From: Talpa occidentalis
Lineage: Eukaryota; Chordata; Mammalia; Eulipotyphla; Talpidae
Assembly (NCBI RefSeq): GCF_014898055.3
Contig: NW_023601212.1
Coordinates: 35,390,329 to 35,454,328, forward strand
Length of the DNA stretch: 64,000 nucleotides
Direction of reading: 5' to 3'
Part shown: in pieces, positions 35,216 through 47,063 of the stretch
Position numbering within the stretch: the stretch's first letter is position 1
Layout of the letters: each line of letters opens with the position of its first letter
Position numbers and translations under genes: made by a program
Notes under the pieces: generated by a model
What the model saw: the letters and a program-made list of their open reading frames with translations, nothing else
Told to the model about the DNA's origin: nothing
Databases searched by the model: none

Positions 35216-35404
35216 AGAGGGAACTACCCACATGGTGCAGCAGACCTCTCCTCACTCACCCTCTGCTCCCCTCAGCAGTGTATTTCAGTGGATCTGCCTG
35301 TTCTGTTCCCCAACTCTGTGTCTGGTGCATCCTCTCACCCCCCAAAACTCTATCCTCTACCCCAGTTCTTGTATACATAAATAGATCAAAAAAATTTTTT
35401 TAAA
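35216..35404 (+). mobile_element. SINE, head missing
   Basis: Starts in the SINE body (ACCCACATGGTGCAGCAGACC) and reaches the tail TGTATACATAAATAGATC. The tRNA-like part is absent. Confidence 0.8.
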
Positions 35405-37090
35405 AAGGTAAGACAAAAGGATGGTATTGAGACACAAAATGATAAATGCTAGTGTGTTATAGATTATTTAGGAAAGTTTTCACTGAAATGGTGAAATCAG
35501 AGCAAAGTGGAGTGTAGCGGTATGACATCTGGTTCTCTGTGAGAAAGTGTCCTTGCACAGGGAACAGCATGTGAAAATGCCCTGATGCAGAACAGTGCAT
35601 AATAGGTTTAAAAAAAAATGCAAGAATATAGTAGATGGGAGAGTGGGGGAAATGGCAGAAGCATTTTTGGAAAAATGGTGAACAACCTGATGACATGTGC
35701 CTCGGTAATCACAAGGTAAAGATTTTAGACATGTTTTCCTGATTGATACAGTGTACACATCAAGTACTTGAAGAGAAGTGATATATAACCTAATTTAGAT
35801 TTACAAAGGTCACCCGGAGTACTTTTTGGTGGATACACAGGGTCACAGAGAGAACCCAAGGGGCATGGTGAAAGCTCAGCGAAAGGGATGGGAGACTCAC
35901 AATATGAGATGTGTGCAGAGTCTAGGGATGTGCTTTCAGGAAAGCACATTAGTCCAGCCCTTCTTTTTTTTCTTTTATTTTCTTTCTTTTTATAATTTTT
36001 TTTTTCAGTCCAGCCCCTCTTTATCCTCTACGAGGAGCACTTGAACCAGTACATCAGTCATAGATGCCTTTTTTTTTAAATTTTCAAATACATATGTAAA
36101 CAAATGAAATGGAATAAATGTGTCCTCTAATAGAGAAGAGAGTTTCAATGAAAATGGTGGGAATGGAAATAAAGTGGAGGAAGCTAAGTGTCTTTTCTAG
36201 CTGTATGGCTCACATAGCACCTTGACTTCTCTGAGTGAAGAGACCTGCCCTCAAAAAGGTGAAAGAAGACAATGCCCATCTGGATCTCAGAACTACATAT
36301 TGCCCATTTCTTCATCTGTGCACTCAAGAATCCCTGGGTCTAGAATGGCACAGAAAAAGTTTTCTAATTGAATAGAAACACATCTTGGAGATACTGTGCC
36401 CAGGTGTCCTAACCACCACAGTGAAGTAAATGTAACAATAAAGAATGCTAAAAGATTATTTTTGCTTCCAATGCATATAAAATTTACATTTACACCTTAA
36501 TGGATTCTTTCAAAACATACTAGCATTATGCCTACAAGAAGTGTTATCCTAATTTATTAATATTTTCTAGCTAAAAAAAATGTTAACCATAGTCCCAACC
36601 TTCAGCAAGTCATCATCATTTGATAGTGGAGGGTCTTGCCTCAGTGTTGATGGCTGCTGTCAGCTCAGGGTGGTGGTCACTGAAGACTGGGTGGCTGTGG
36701 GAATTGCTTAAAATAACATAACACCGAAGACTGCTTAATCGACTGACTCATGTTTTATCATGAGAATGCAGCAATCCAATCACATTTTCAGGCAACACCT
36801 CTAATTCTAGTTCTTTTGCTGTTTCCATTGCACCTGTAAACACTTCATCCACTGAAGCCTTGAAACCCTCAAATTTATCTATAACGGCAGTAGGAGTTTT
36901 CACTTATGACTGATATCCTGATACCCAGAACAGTGTTTGGCATGGAGAAAGAGGAGATTATTTATCTTGCTACCTTCCAAATAAATGAAGACACATGAGA
37001 ATTCTCACAAATTCTCAATAAGCTGTACATGATTAGCCATTGCTATTTTTTGTAGTTTGAAATAACTATATTAAAACTAATAGCTCCAGT
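35405..37090. other. spacer between copies C and B
   Basis: No gene seen. A T-rich block at 35,960-36,007 is flanked by AGTCCAGCCC on both sides and may be the tail of a very short retro-insertion. Confidence 0.45.
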
Positions 37091-37384
37091 GGCACCTCTC
37101 CAGTGGCGCAGCGGTTGAGCGCTGGTTTGCGAAGCTGCCCGAAGCCTCCGTGGCACTGGTTCGATTCCCGGCTTCTCCCTGGCCACCAGAGGAGGGTCCC
37201 ACATGGTGCGCAGACCTCTCCTGCCGCCCGCTGCTCCTCTCAGCAGTGTGCTTCAGTCCCTCTGCCTGCTCTGCTTCCTGCTCTGGCTCTGGTGAATTCT
37301 CTCAACCTCCCGTGCTTCTGACTGTACCCAGTGCTTGTATAAACAAACAAACAAACAAACAGAGAGACAGACAGACAGACAGAC

Positions 37385-37438
<54 letters not shown>

Positions 37439-37473
37439 ATAAGTAAGTAAATAAATAAATAAAATATTAAAAA
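37091..37473 (+). mobile_element. tRNA-derived SINE with expanded tail microsatellite
   Basis: GGCACCTCTCCAGTGGCGCAGC head, then a tail grown into (AAAC)n(GACA)n(GATA)n(AAAT)n at 37,340-37,463. TAATAGCTC flanks it. Confidence 0.9.
37360..37440. repeat. (GACA)n(GATA)n microsatellite
   Basis: Tandem tetranucleotides inside the SINE tail. Confidence 0.93.
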
Positions 37474-37492
37474 ATAATAATAATAGCTCACT

Positions 37493-37772
37493 GTGCCTTC
37501 CTGGTGGCACAAGTGGTTAAGTCTCAGTACTGTGTGTTGTTGACAGCCACTGCAGCATGAGTTGGATCCCAGGCCAGGGAGCTAGCTTATAGCGCAGCAG
37601 ACCATTCCTGAATTGCCCAATGTTCCCCTCAACAGTGGATTTCAGTCAGTCTGCTGTTCTGCTCCCCACTCTGTCTCTGGTGAATCCTCTCAACCACTTG
37701 CCCCCACTTCTGTCCTCTATCTAAGCTCTTCTATGCATAAATAAATAAAATACATGTTAAAAAAATAAAAAT
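37493..37772 (+). mobile_element. tRNA-derived SINE, older copy
   Basis: GTGCCTTCCTGGTGGCACAAG head, ATAAATAAATAAAAT tail; about 20 bases after the previous SINE. Confidence 0.85.
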
Positions 37773-37960
37773 AACATCTCACTTACTGTGTGTGTTTTCC
37801 ATGTGCATGCCAGGTTCTATGTGGTTTCCACATATTTAGTGCTTGATATTCAAAACTGTAGGTCAGAGCTATTAAAGAAATTATTTCTTTCATAGGGGAA
37901 CCAAAGCATGAATGTTCAATACCTTGTCAAGAATGGGTGGTTAAAATGTTAAGCACAACC

Positions 37961-38229
37961 GGGTCTCCCTGGTGGCGCAAGGGGTTAAGCATCACACTAT
38001 GAAGCAATCCATAGCCTCTGCAGCACAAGTTCCATCCCCGGCCAGCCTGGGAGCAACCCACATGGCACAGCAGACCTCTCCTAACTCGCCCACTGCTCCC
38101 CTCAGCAATGTACTTCAGTATATCTGCCTGTTGTGTTCCCCATTCTGTCTTTGGTGAATCTTCTCACCCCCCACATCTCTGGCCTGTACCCCAGCTCCTG
38201 TATGCATAAATAAATCTTTGAAAAAAACG
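37961..38229 (+). mobile_element. tRNA-derived SINE
   Basis: GGGTCTCCCTGGTGGCGCAAG head, ATAAATAAATC tail. The duplication TGTTAAGCACAA / CGTTAAGCACAA flanks it. Confidence 0.9.
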
Positions 38230-39044
38230 TTAAGCACAATGATGTGAGCCCAGATTCTCACCTTCAGTTTCTAGAAGTGTTCCCTTCAAAACAGCCATCT
38301 GAAAAAGAAGAGTTATAGATGAGAAAAGGCTTCATCTGTTCTTAAAAGCAAAACCACTTGAGTGGGTCTCAGAGCTCCTAGAATACTGTCCACAGCTAGG
38401 GAATGGGACACAGGACTCAGCAGTTCTGTTCTACCAATTCTTTTGGGATCAAATGTCTGTGTCTCACTTTCTAAACTATCCTGCTGAAAATCTAATTCCC
38501 AAGGCATTGTGAGGGCCTGGCACATTTGGGATGTGAGTAAATGATGAGGGCAAAATCCACATGATGATTTTTCGTGCCAAAATCCTGTTAACCAGTGAAG
38601 ACACAGTGAGAAACCAGCAGTCTGTAACCCTAAAAGGGCTGTCCCTCACTTCAGCAACTGGAAGCCAGGTCTTCTAATCTGTGAGAAATGAATTTGTCTT
38701 GGTCATCAGCTCCTGTCTGGCTGTGGTGGTTTCTTGTAGGAGGCTGGATGCACTAAGAAAAGAAAGGATGAATTACTGTCCAATGACACTTCCTAATGAA
38801 AGAGAGATTCATTATCCCTTAACTGTACACATAATGTCAATGTCTTTCTTCTTCTCAAGCCCCATTCCCTTTCTAAGCACGCTTGATCCAAGTGCTGATG
38901 AAGGTATTTCCCAAGGATACACTAACTGATACACTCTAGCTTTAAGAGACCTAAAAAAGCCTTTGAGGTGGGGGGGAAAGGATATGCAAAGAGCAATAGT
39001 GGTTTCTCAACACTCACACCCTGCGAAAAGGAGGGTGAACCTGC
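38230..39044. other. upstream region of CASP1-like B
   Basis: No gene recognised. It should include the promoter of copy B. Confidence 0.5.
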
Positions 39045-39054
39045 TTTCAGTTTC
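39045..39054 (-). promoter_or_regulatory. interferon-response-type (IRF) element of CASP1-like B
   Basis: TTTCAGTTTC on plus is GAAACTGAAA on minus, an exact GAAANNGAAA IRF/ISRE core. It lies 33 bases before the start ATG, at the probable promoter/5' UTR. Caspase-1 is known to be induced by interferon through IRF1, so the site is in a sensible place. Binding is inferred. Confidence 0.55.
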
Positions 39055-39086
39055 ATACTGCACACCAAGCTTAACACCGAAAAGCC

Positions 39087-39093
39087 ATGGCGG
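39087..39093 (+). pseudogene. CASP1-like: CASP1-like B, start exon
   Basis: AAAGCC-ATG-GCG-G with donor GTGAGT at 39094. Caspase-1 also begins Met-Ala and splits its third codon here, and the start context is strong. Confidence 0.75.
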
Positions 39094-39699
39094 GTGAGTT
39101 TTACCCTCAAAGGACACGTGTTGGGAAAAGAAATAGCTGGGGAAGGGGCAGGATTTTTTGAAAGTCGTTAAGTTGATTCTGTGAATGTCTCCTTGAGAAG
39201 AACAGAGGGAGTGGGACTACATGGCAGAGGGCCGGCAAAGAGACAGGCCAGGCCCGGAAGACTATCAGACTTTAGAAAGGAAACATGGGGGGCAGAGAGG
39301 TGTTTCCGGGGTATTCTGCTGTCATTGTGCTGCCTCCCCTGAATTCTACACTAGCAGAAACTTCAGTGCATGGAGGGGGCACAGTCAGAGAGGACAGGGG
39401 TCTGTGATTGTTGTCCCCAGAGGCAATGGTCTCTCGGGATTCATTATCAGAGATCAATAAGCCTGGGCATGTTTTATGGTGCCTGCTGTCAGGTAGTCTA
39501 TGGAGATGCACATCTCAGACGGCAGGCTCTTGGTGAGCACACGCGGGTAATAAGAATTACCCCCACCTGGCCAGAGTCAGGATTACTGAGCTGTGTCGAG
39601 AGGGGCATTCTCTTGAGTAAGTCTGGAGGAGGCTATTCTCCATTGCTGAGAGGGAAGGGGCTGATTTCCTGACTTGAGGAATTCTTGTGCTTCAAACAG

Positions 39700-39966
39700 A
39701 CCAGGCCCTCAGGGAGAAGAGGAAACAGTTTGTCCATTCAGTGTCCCCAGGCACCATCAACGGCTTGCTGGATGAACTTTTAGAGAAAAAAGTTCTGAAC
39801 CAGGAAGAGATGGAGAAAATAAGAGATGAAAATAAATCTGTCAAGGATAAGGCTTGAGCTTTGATAGACAATGTCCGTCCGAAAGGGCCCCGGGCATGCC
39901 AGGTTTTTATTAATTATATTCATGAAAAGGACCTCTACCTAGCCGAGAACCTGGAGCTCTCCTCCG
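39700..39966 (+). pseudogene. CASP1-like: CASP1-like B, CARD exon with TGA
   Basis: Acceptor AAACAG, donor GTAAGG. It encodes [39 protein letters not shown], then KDKA-stop, then the rest of the CARD (RACQVFINYIHEKDLYLAE). The TGA at 39855-39857 stands where the displaced CARD piece in A has CGA, a CpG change. Translation would stop after 54 residues, inside the CARD. Confidence 0.92.
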
Positions 39967-40303
39967 GTAAGGTGGGGGACTGATGTTTACCTAGGCCTGT
40001 GCCTTTGTGCACATCATTTGATTTCTTCATCCTTCAAAGTAGTTTACAAACATCCTAAGCTCTGGCTCAGGCCTGCAGCTCTCCATCATAGATCTATTAT
40101 ATCACCCCCTCTGTTTTCCTCTGTGTCCTGTGCCCCTAGCATTTGAGTCTTTGGCCTTTTTGTGGATTAAAGTTCAATTCCTGTCCTGTCTATGTCGTCA
40201 TTCATTTGCTGAAGTGGGTGGTGTTTTTAACAGGGAGGATCCATCAGATTGGTCAAGTTTCTTCAGACACTAAGTGCCTCTTTTAATGTCCATCTTTCCT
40301 CAA

Positions 40304-40366
40304 GTCCACAATCTGGAATTTCTTGAAATACACAAGAACCCCAAGCACAGGTTTCTACCTACTCAG
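40304..40366 (+). pseudogene. CASP1-like: CASP1-like B, linker exon 1 (acceptor changed)
   Basis: 63 bases matching 5768-5830 of A. The aligned acceptor is CTCAA where A has CTCAG. The nearest AG is one base further in and would shift the frame. The donor GTGATG is kept. Confidence 0.68.
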
Positions 40367-40908
40367 GTGATGCCAGTTGCAAGCACAGATATTTTTTGAT
40401 CACATCTTTCTTGATATTTAATTACAAATACATGGTATCATATATTTGTCTGTGAATAATTCTTAATGATTGTTCCCACACCTTCTCTCAATCTATTTCT
40501 GATTTGGCAAAAGCCATACCTGCAGCTTCACTCTCAGGTTTATTCTAGCAAAGTCTGACTCTTTCCCAAATTCTCACTACCCATAAGCTGGTGCCTACTG
40601 AACAGGTTCACACTCCTCTACACTGGTTCCTTCATGCACATTGCCCAGAGCTGGACTTGCCATCCTTTGCCCACTTGCTTCTCCTCCCCTCCCCCTATCT
40701 TGGTTAATGACACACCATCAAGCATGTGTCAAACCAGAGCTGACCTTAGCACTTCTCCCTAATACCTAGATTCAAGCAGTGGCCACGTTTTTGCTTTCTC
40801 TCTCTCGAACACCCAGAGTGTCACTCCACACTCGCTTCTACTGTATTTCACAACCCCCATCTACACAGGGCCCTGTGATTGTCAACCAGAACGTTTACTG
40901 CATACTTT
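40367..40908 (+). other. intron of CASP1-like B
   Basis: No gene. Collinear with unit A about 5,831-6,470, apart from the CARD fragment that only A has. Confidence 0.6.
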
Positions 40909-41191
40909 TTTTTTTATTTTTTAAAGATTTTATTTATTTATGCATACAAGAACTGGGTAACAGGCCAGAGGTACTGGGGAGGGGAAGTGTGAGAGGATTC
41001 ACATGAGACAGAGTGGGGAACAGGACAGGCTGACTGAAATACACTATTGAGGGGAGCAGTGGGCGAGACAGGAGAGGTCTGCTGCGCCATGTGGGTAGCT
41101 CCCTGGCTGGCTGGGGATTGAACTCCTGCTGCAGAGGCTGTGGATAGCTTCACAGTGTTGTGCTTAACCCCTCACGCCACCAGGGAGACCC
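40909..41191 (-). mobile_element. tRNA-derived SINE
   Basis: Left tail TTTTATTTATTTATGCATAC, right head GGGGTCTCCCTGGTGGCG on the minus strand. Confidence 0.9.
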
Positions 41192-41419
41192 CACTTTCAC
41201 TTTTAAAGAAAGGTGATCTACTCATGCTGCAGGTAAGTAGGAAATGTTCACAGTTTTGGAGTATGCATGTACACGTGCCCAGGTATCCTAGAAATGAATG
41301 TGTCTGATTATGCACTTCTGTTGGGAGCAAGGAGGTTAAAATGGTACTTAACTTTGTTAGTATATAATGATATATTTGATTATTATTTTTTGTTAAGCAA
41401 GCTATGGTAGTATATAAAG

Positions 41420-41440
41420 TAGATGTCATTTCATATAGAC

Positions 41441-41471
<31 letters not shown>

Positions 41472-41786
41472 TTTTATTTTAGACTAAGGTAGGAACTCTT
41501 CAGTCTACTTCCTAGACATCCATGCTTATTTCTCTCCTTATGTCTGGTATTCCTCAGTAATTATTTATTTGAATAGGTTTACTTCTTTCTCTTTTTACCT
41601 TCTGGACTACCTACCTATTATCCTTATGTTTCCTCTTCTAATTGAGTATCATATTTCTCATAGAATTTCTTCATTTTCCCTAAGTCTTGTTTGTCACTTT
41701 TTTCCACTTGGGTGATACGTACAGTTGAGTCTTCTATTTCTGAAATTCTCTCTTACTCTGCCTTAAATCTATTTAAAATACTTCAA
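41420..41786 (-). mobile_element. probable old L1 fragment (ORF1 region)
   Basis: Resembles the reverse complement of L1 ORF1 (ATTTATTTGAATAGG, ATCCTTATGTTTCC, CATAGAATTTCTTC), strongly diverged. Together with the SINE it is bounded by ACTGCATACTTTTT / ACCGCATACTTTTT (about 40,896 and 41,787), and A lacks the whole block. Confidence 0.55.
41441..41462. repeat. (TA)n microsatellite
   Basis: Tandem TA followed by a T run. Confidence 0.9.
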
Positions 41787-42042
41787 CCGCATACTTTTTA
41801 TAAAATTATAATTTTTGGTTAGAAAATCACCTTTTAGTCCCCTGGACTTTAAGGGAATCTGAGGAAATTAAACAGTTCTGAATATTCCTAGGTATGGCCA
41901 CCTCTAATTCATAGTGACATTGCAACCAACGTTTGTTAAGTAACTATTACACTGAAAAATTTCATTCAAATTGATATTTTTTGCTAGACCAATTGAAAAA
42001 CTTTACAAAAAATGTTGTAGCCTATGCTCTATAGAATGCCTT

Positions 42043-42055
42043 AAGAATGATTAAC
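42043..42055 (+). repeat. 5' target-site duplication of the TMEM41B retrocopy
   Basis: AAGAATGATTAAC, repeated at 44675-44687. It starts right after TT, giving the L1 endonuclease-like TT/AAGA nick. Confidence 0.9.
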
Positions 42056-42149
42056 AGGGTTCCTGCTCCCCTTCTCTGCAGCCACAGGCGACGAGCGACC
42101 ACAGCAGGCAGCACCCCATACAACCCCTGTGGGGGACAGGGCAGCGGGG

Positions 42150-42947
42150 ATGCCAGGTCCTACGTTGCCAGACAGCGGAGACCACTTGAAGAAAAAAGCC
42201 TGTGCAGAAGCTGGGTCAGCAAGAATGTCACTTCTTGTATTGGTGTCCATTTTCTTATCTGCAGCTTTTGTTATATTTTTGGTATATAAAAATTTTCCTC
42301 AGCTTAGTGAAGAAGAAAAAGTGAGTATGAAGGTTCCCAGAGATATGGATGATGCCAAGGCTCTAGGAAAAGTTTTATCCAAATATAAGGACACCTTTTA
42401 TGTACAAGTACTCTTAGCTTATTTTGCTACATATATTTTCTTGCAAACATTTGCTATTTCGGGCTCCATATTTCTCAGCATTCTCTCAGGGTTTCTTTAT
42501 CCCTTTCCACTAGCCTTATTTCTTGTCTGTTTGTGTTCTGGACTTGGTGCCTCATTCTGCTACATGCTTTCCCATTTACTTGGGAGGCCCGTTGTACACA
42601 AATACTTAAGAAAGAAAGCAGAAAAATGGTCACAACAGGTCAAAGGTCATAGAGAACATCTCATTAACTACATTATATTTTTGAGGATAACACCATTTCT
42701 GCCTAATTGGTTTATTAATATTACATCTCCTCTTATAAATGTGCCACTGAAAGTTTTTTTTATTGGCACTTTTCTAGGTGTTGCACCTCCTTCTTTTGTA
42801 GCAATTAAGGCAGGAAGAACACTCTACCAGCTTATAACAGCAGGGGAAGCTGTTTCCTGGAACTCAGTATTTGTCCTAATGATTTTGGCTCTTCTTTCTA
42901 TTCTGCCAGCCATCTTCCAGAAAAAGCTAAAACAGAAATTTGAGTGA
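42150..42947 (+). CDS. TMEM41B: TMEM41B-like retrogene open reading frame
   Basis: TMEM41B is an ER membrane protein with a VTT (SNARE-associated) domain. It acts as a phospholipid scramblase in autophagosome and lipoprotein formation, and the parental gene is a known host factor for flaviviruses and coronaviruses. The copy reads without stops from the ATG at 42150 to TGA at 42945-42947, 265 residues; the parent is about 291. The parental ATG is not found: upstream in-frame codons still align (GAGCGA, then HTTPVGD) but have no ATG, so the first about 26 residues would be missing. Clear segments are MSLLVLVSIFLSAAFVIFLV (TM1), KVPRDMDDAKALGKVLSKYK, GSIFLSILSGFLYPFPLALF, LINYIIFLRITPFLPNWFIN and the C-terminal KKLKQKFE. 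Expression is unknown. Confidence 0.85.
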   Translation: MPGPTLPDSGDHLKKKACAEAGSARMSLLVLVSIFLSAAFVIFLVYKNFPQLSEEEKVSMKVPRDMDDAKALGKVLSKYKDTFYVQVLLAYFATYIFLQTFAISGSIFLSILSGFLYPFPLALFLVCLCSGLGASFCYMLSHLLGRPVVHKYLRKKAEKWSQQVKGHREHLINYIIFLRITPFLPNWFINITSPLINVPLKVFFIGTFLGVAPPSFVAIKAGRTLYQLITAGEAVSWNSVFVLMILALLSILPAIFQKKLKQKFE

Positions 42948-42965
42948 AAAATCATCTGGATTTTA

Positions 42966-43209
42966 GGGCCTCCCCTAAAGCTGTGAAGCTGCCCATAGCC
43001 TCTGCAGCACTGGTTCTATCCCTGGCCACCAGCAAGGGTCCCACATGGCGCACAGACCTCCTCTGCCGCGCCCGCGCTCCCCTCAGCAGTGTACTTCGTC
43101 AGTCTGCCTGTTCTGTTCCCTGCTCTGTCTCTGGTGAATTATCTCACCCTCCCGCACTTCTGACTGTACCTGGTGCTTGTATAAATAAATAAATAAAACC
43201 TTAAAAAAA
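42966..43209 (+). mobile_element. SINE in the TMEM41B 3' UTR, A box deleted
   Basis: GGGCCTCCCCTAAAGCTGTG: the head lacks the A-box segment. The tail is ATAAATAAATAAAACC. AAAAATCATCTGGRTTTTA flanks it on both sides (about 42,947 and 43,207). Confidence 0.88.
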
Positions 43210-44674
43210 ATCATCTGGGTTTTAGTTTTCTCTAAATAACATCACCATTATCATCTCAGGATTGACAGTTTTATGTGTTAAAATCACCTCTTCAGGAATT
43301 GAAACAAGGAATTTATAAACTAAAATTACCTACCAGACAGTTAAAATAATGCATTTAAGTGACAAGAGAGAAAGTAAAAATGGAAATTGATATACTGTGG
43401 AAAGTGCTGTCAGTAGTTATGATAAATGTCTTTTAAATACTATTCCAAAGGTAGCCATAGATAATTAGTGGCAACATAGAAGAAAATTCATGACCTAAGC
43501 TGATTCATCTAATGTATTTCATGAACTGGCTATACCTACTTAGCCTGGACTTGTAAATTTGATATTTTTTTGTTTAACCCTTACTAATAACTAAAGTAGA
43601 TATATACAAGTAAAAGACTCTAGTTTTTTTTTTTTTTTAAATAGCATTGCAGTCCTAGCTAATGTTAGCCTTTTTTCATAGCATAAACTTGAAAACAAAA
43701 GCTTAAAGGAGATTACACCTTCCTCTTTTTACCTTAGAGATAGTGGATTTGTTTAAAAGTTACAACTTAGTTGACATTGAATTTGGAAAGGATGTCAAGT
43801 TATATATGTTTCTGTATTTTATTTATTTTTTTTCTGTTCTGAATTAGCATGGATTAGTCTGAAATTTAAAAATCTGATCAGTCTATTTTCATCTTTTTTC
43901 TAGTTTTTACAACAGTTCCCCAGTGCATATACAAAATGGCAATTACAAGATATTTGATGTTGATAATTTATATTCAGATGATATTTTGTTACACATTTCC
44001 CCTTTACTATCTCAAAAGGGGATCAAGAAAGTAAAATTCAAAGTATACTGTTGTTCGATGTTAGATTACGTTATAGTTTGAAACAGAAGCAATGGCAGCA
44101 TAACACTTTGGGTGGGTAAAGTTTGTTTGTTTCAATGACTTTATAATTTACCTCATTTATTTGTTTGATCATTAAAGTATGTACTATGTAATTATTCTTT
44201 ATATGCATAATACTCATAAGAAATCCTTATTTCATTTCTGTTGATGGCTTTTTTGTTTGAGGCTGCTTTTGATTAACACAGTTTCTCAGTTTAGTGTTTT
44301 TACTTTTTATAATACTAAGTTAAATTAACTTTTCACATGGTAACTACTATATTTAAATAGTCCTGGAGAAAATAGACAGCTTTGCTACTTGCTTAATGGT
44401 ACACTCTTCCTTGATTTTAGGACATAGCTGATCTAAAGTAAAATACTCTGTCAGTTCTGTTTTCACCCAAGACTGTTATGTTGAAAAGTACTTCAGCTGT
44501 GGGAAAAAATCCTTGTATGTTTTTATTGTGGAGGTATGATCATCCTCAAAGCCTGTTTCTGCTGCATAATGTGGACTGATTCATTATTTTTTCTATCACA
44601 TTATTAAAAAATGGATTTATTATAAATACAAAGGAAATCTATTGATTAATACATTATTCTTATGTCAAAAAAAA

Positions 44675-44687
44675 AAGAATGATTAAC
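44675..44687 (+). repeat. 3' target-site duplication of the TMEM41B retrocopy
   Basis: AAGAATGATTAAC directly after the poly(A) run. Confidence 0.9.
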
Positions 44688-45519
44688 TGGGCTCCTAATT
44701 TGTTGAACATTTACGAATACATGAATTATGAATAAATTAAGAATCACCCCCATGACTTTCAAACTAGACAAAAACTTAGGCACAGACATGACACTACACA
44801 CACCCATTTTGGTTCAGATGATAAGAAATGCTGTAACATGGTCAAACATTTATAATGACTCAGATAGGGTAGAAACTTAGTTCTTATTTGTGAAAATTCC
44901 AAAAACAGTCATTCTTCATCAGCCCACAGATCTTTTCCAAGTGCTAATTCAGATACTTAGACTCTTCCATCCCGTGATTCTGATATCTGTAACATCTGAT
45001 CACTAAATCACTGTGGTCCCATCTATCCAGTGAACTGCACTGGGGGGCATATGGAAGGTCATTTGTCAGAGAGTTTGCTAGAATTGGTTGGGATGTTTCA
45101 TACCAGGTTTCAGCTTATATTCCAATGTCTGGAACCCACTCATTGAGACATCCAACTCCCAGTGAAGAAAATGCCTTACGAAATTACTGTTAAGTTTCTG
45201 CCACAAAATTTTAAACATAAAAATTTTCATCCCACACAATATTGGAGGTGGCACAGGAAAAGCCTACGAAACAGATGACAATGCAGACCTTTAACTGTCT
45301 CAGAGAATTTTCTGAAAATAGTGGTCTCAGTTTTATTAAATCTCAACAAGAGTGACATGATCTAGATTCCTTACTAAGCAAATTTTACTTATGTCTGAGT
45401 CTATGTTCTTGCTTACCAAATAATCAGTATCGTAGTAGTCCTGGGAGAGTATTTTACCAGTGGTACTGAAATAATTTCATTGCGTAGTCATCCTTTTCTC
45501 AAAAATATAAAAGACCTTC

Positions 45520-45835
45520 TCTTTTTTTTTAGAGTTTGAGAGTTTTTTGATTAATTAATTAATTATATAGATTTATTTATTTATTTATACAAGCACTGGA
45601 TACAGTCAGAAGCGCGGGAGGGTGAGAGAACCCACCAGAGCCAGAGCAGGGAGCAGAGCAGGCAGAAGGACCGAAGTACACTGCTGAAGGAAGCAGCGGG
45701 CGGCAGGAGAGGTCTGCGCGCCATGCGGGACCCGCCTCCGGTGGCCGGGGAGCAGCCGGGGATCGAACCAGTGCTGCAGAGGCTGCGGGCAGTTTCACGA
45801 CCCAGTGCTCAACCCCTGCGCCACTGGGGAGGCCC
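45520..45835 (-). mobile_element. tRNA-derived SINE, well preserved
   Basis: Head on the right (GGGCCTCCCCAGTGGCGCAG, minus strand), ATTTATTTATTTATAC tail on the left. AAAAGACCTTCTCT is duplicated. Absent from A at about 7,830. Confidence 0.92.
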
Positions 45836-46948
45836 TAAAAGACCTTCTCTAACGAAAAAAATTAGGAGGTCAGAAATGCTAGTATTTTATCAAATTCAGA
45901 AATTACTTTTATGAACCTAGAGGTTGTCCCACCCATGTTTTATTTAGTATTTCACGATACAGGACACTGACTATATGAATAGTACCCTGTTTCTTTAAAA
46001 ATAAATTTAGTTCTATTACAATCCAAACATTTCCTTTTTTTTTTTTTTTCTATTGTTCTTCAGACTGCTGTATGAAGAATCAGAACATGTCTTCCAGGTG
46101 ATAACGATTTCCATATTTTTTTTTCCAAGAATCTCCATTCTAATTATCTCTTACTTTCTCCATAGTCAACATCCTTCTTGGTGCCTTGGTTTACATATCT
46201 GAATGTATATTTTCTTTATATTATCTTTGAAGATTGAATATAATGTTCTTGTTTGGATAGTTAAGCTTTTTGAAAGAATCTCCAAATATAAAGAAAATAT
46301 TTCTATTTTGGAACAGATGGAAATTACATTAATTTCTTTAATGCATCCATCACTTTGTTGGATAGTTTTGATTTGTTAGTTCTCATGCACATTACTGTGG
46401 GTACTCTTCCTCAGGTGCAATCAGTGAGAGCCTTAATTTTCACTGTCATTCCCTGCTCTCTCATATCCCTAATCATGTACTGGAAAAATAAATGTATATC
46501 TTTTGAAGCCATTACAATAGTAATTAATACCTACCTCCATTAAATTTTTTATTCTAGGCTTTAAATCATTTGAAATATATTTATATTAAATTATTTATAT
46601 CAAATATAGGAATAAAAATTACATTAGTTTTCTGAGAATTCTATCATGTATAACCTGGAAAAAACCCTTTTCTATTTTTAATCTAACCTATGTGTAAAAA
46701 TGTTGATTCTATGGGATGAAGGTAGGTCCTTGTATTACACTAATGGATTGAGTGTATCACACTCAATCTCTTCTGGATTGAGATTGTTCCTTTAGCAGTA
46801 ACAGCCAACAGTGTTACTGTCCAGCCCAGAGCAGTACTTCTGAGAATGTGTTTCCTCCTCTGTGGTTGCAAACACAGATGATGCTGTGTGAGCACCAAGA
46901 GGAATCCTTGGGTATTTTGCTGTTTATAAAGTTTCTTGTCTCTTGCAG

Positions 46949-47063
46949 CTCTGCAGGCAGTGCAAGACATCCCAGCTATACTCACACCCTCTAAGCAAGG
47001 AGAAAAAAGCCTCAAGCTTTGCCTCCTAGAAACAGCCAAGAAGATAAAGAAAAGGTAACAGAG
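46949..47063 (+). pseudogene. CASP1-like: CASP1-like B, linker exon 2 with frameshift
   Basis: Acceptor TCTTGCAG. Encodes LQAVQDIPAILTPSKQGEKS and LKLCLLETAKKIKKR, then TAA at 47056-47058. Four bases are missing compared with A, just before the stop. The donor GTGCTG, lost in A, is intact here. Confidence 0.85.

Larger units (their letters stand above)
42056..44674 (+). mobile_element. TMEM41B: processed retrocopy of TMEM41B mRNA
   Basis: An intronless copy: short 5' part, whole coding region except the first residues, a long 3' UTR (to about 44,665) and a poly(A) run, flanked by a 13-bp target-site duplication. These are the hallmarks of L1-driven retroposition. It lies in the intron between linker exons of CASP1-like B, same strand. 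A SINE later entered its 3' UTR (42,966-43,209). Confidence 0.93.

Noticed and set aside
26240..37440. Repeated tetranucleotide and GA arrays considered as a CRISPR-like array or satellite
   Set aside because: Simple microsatellites without spacers; the genome is mammalian.
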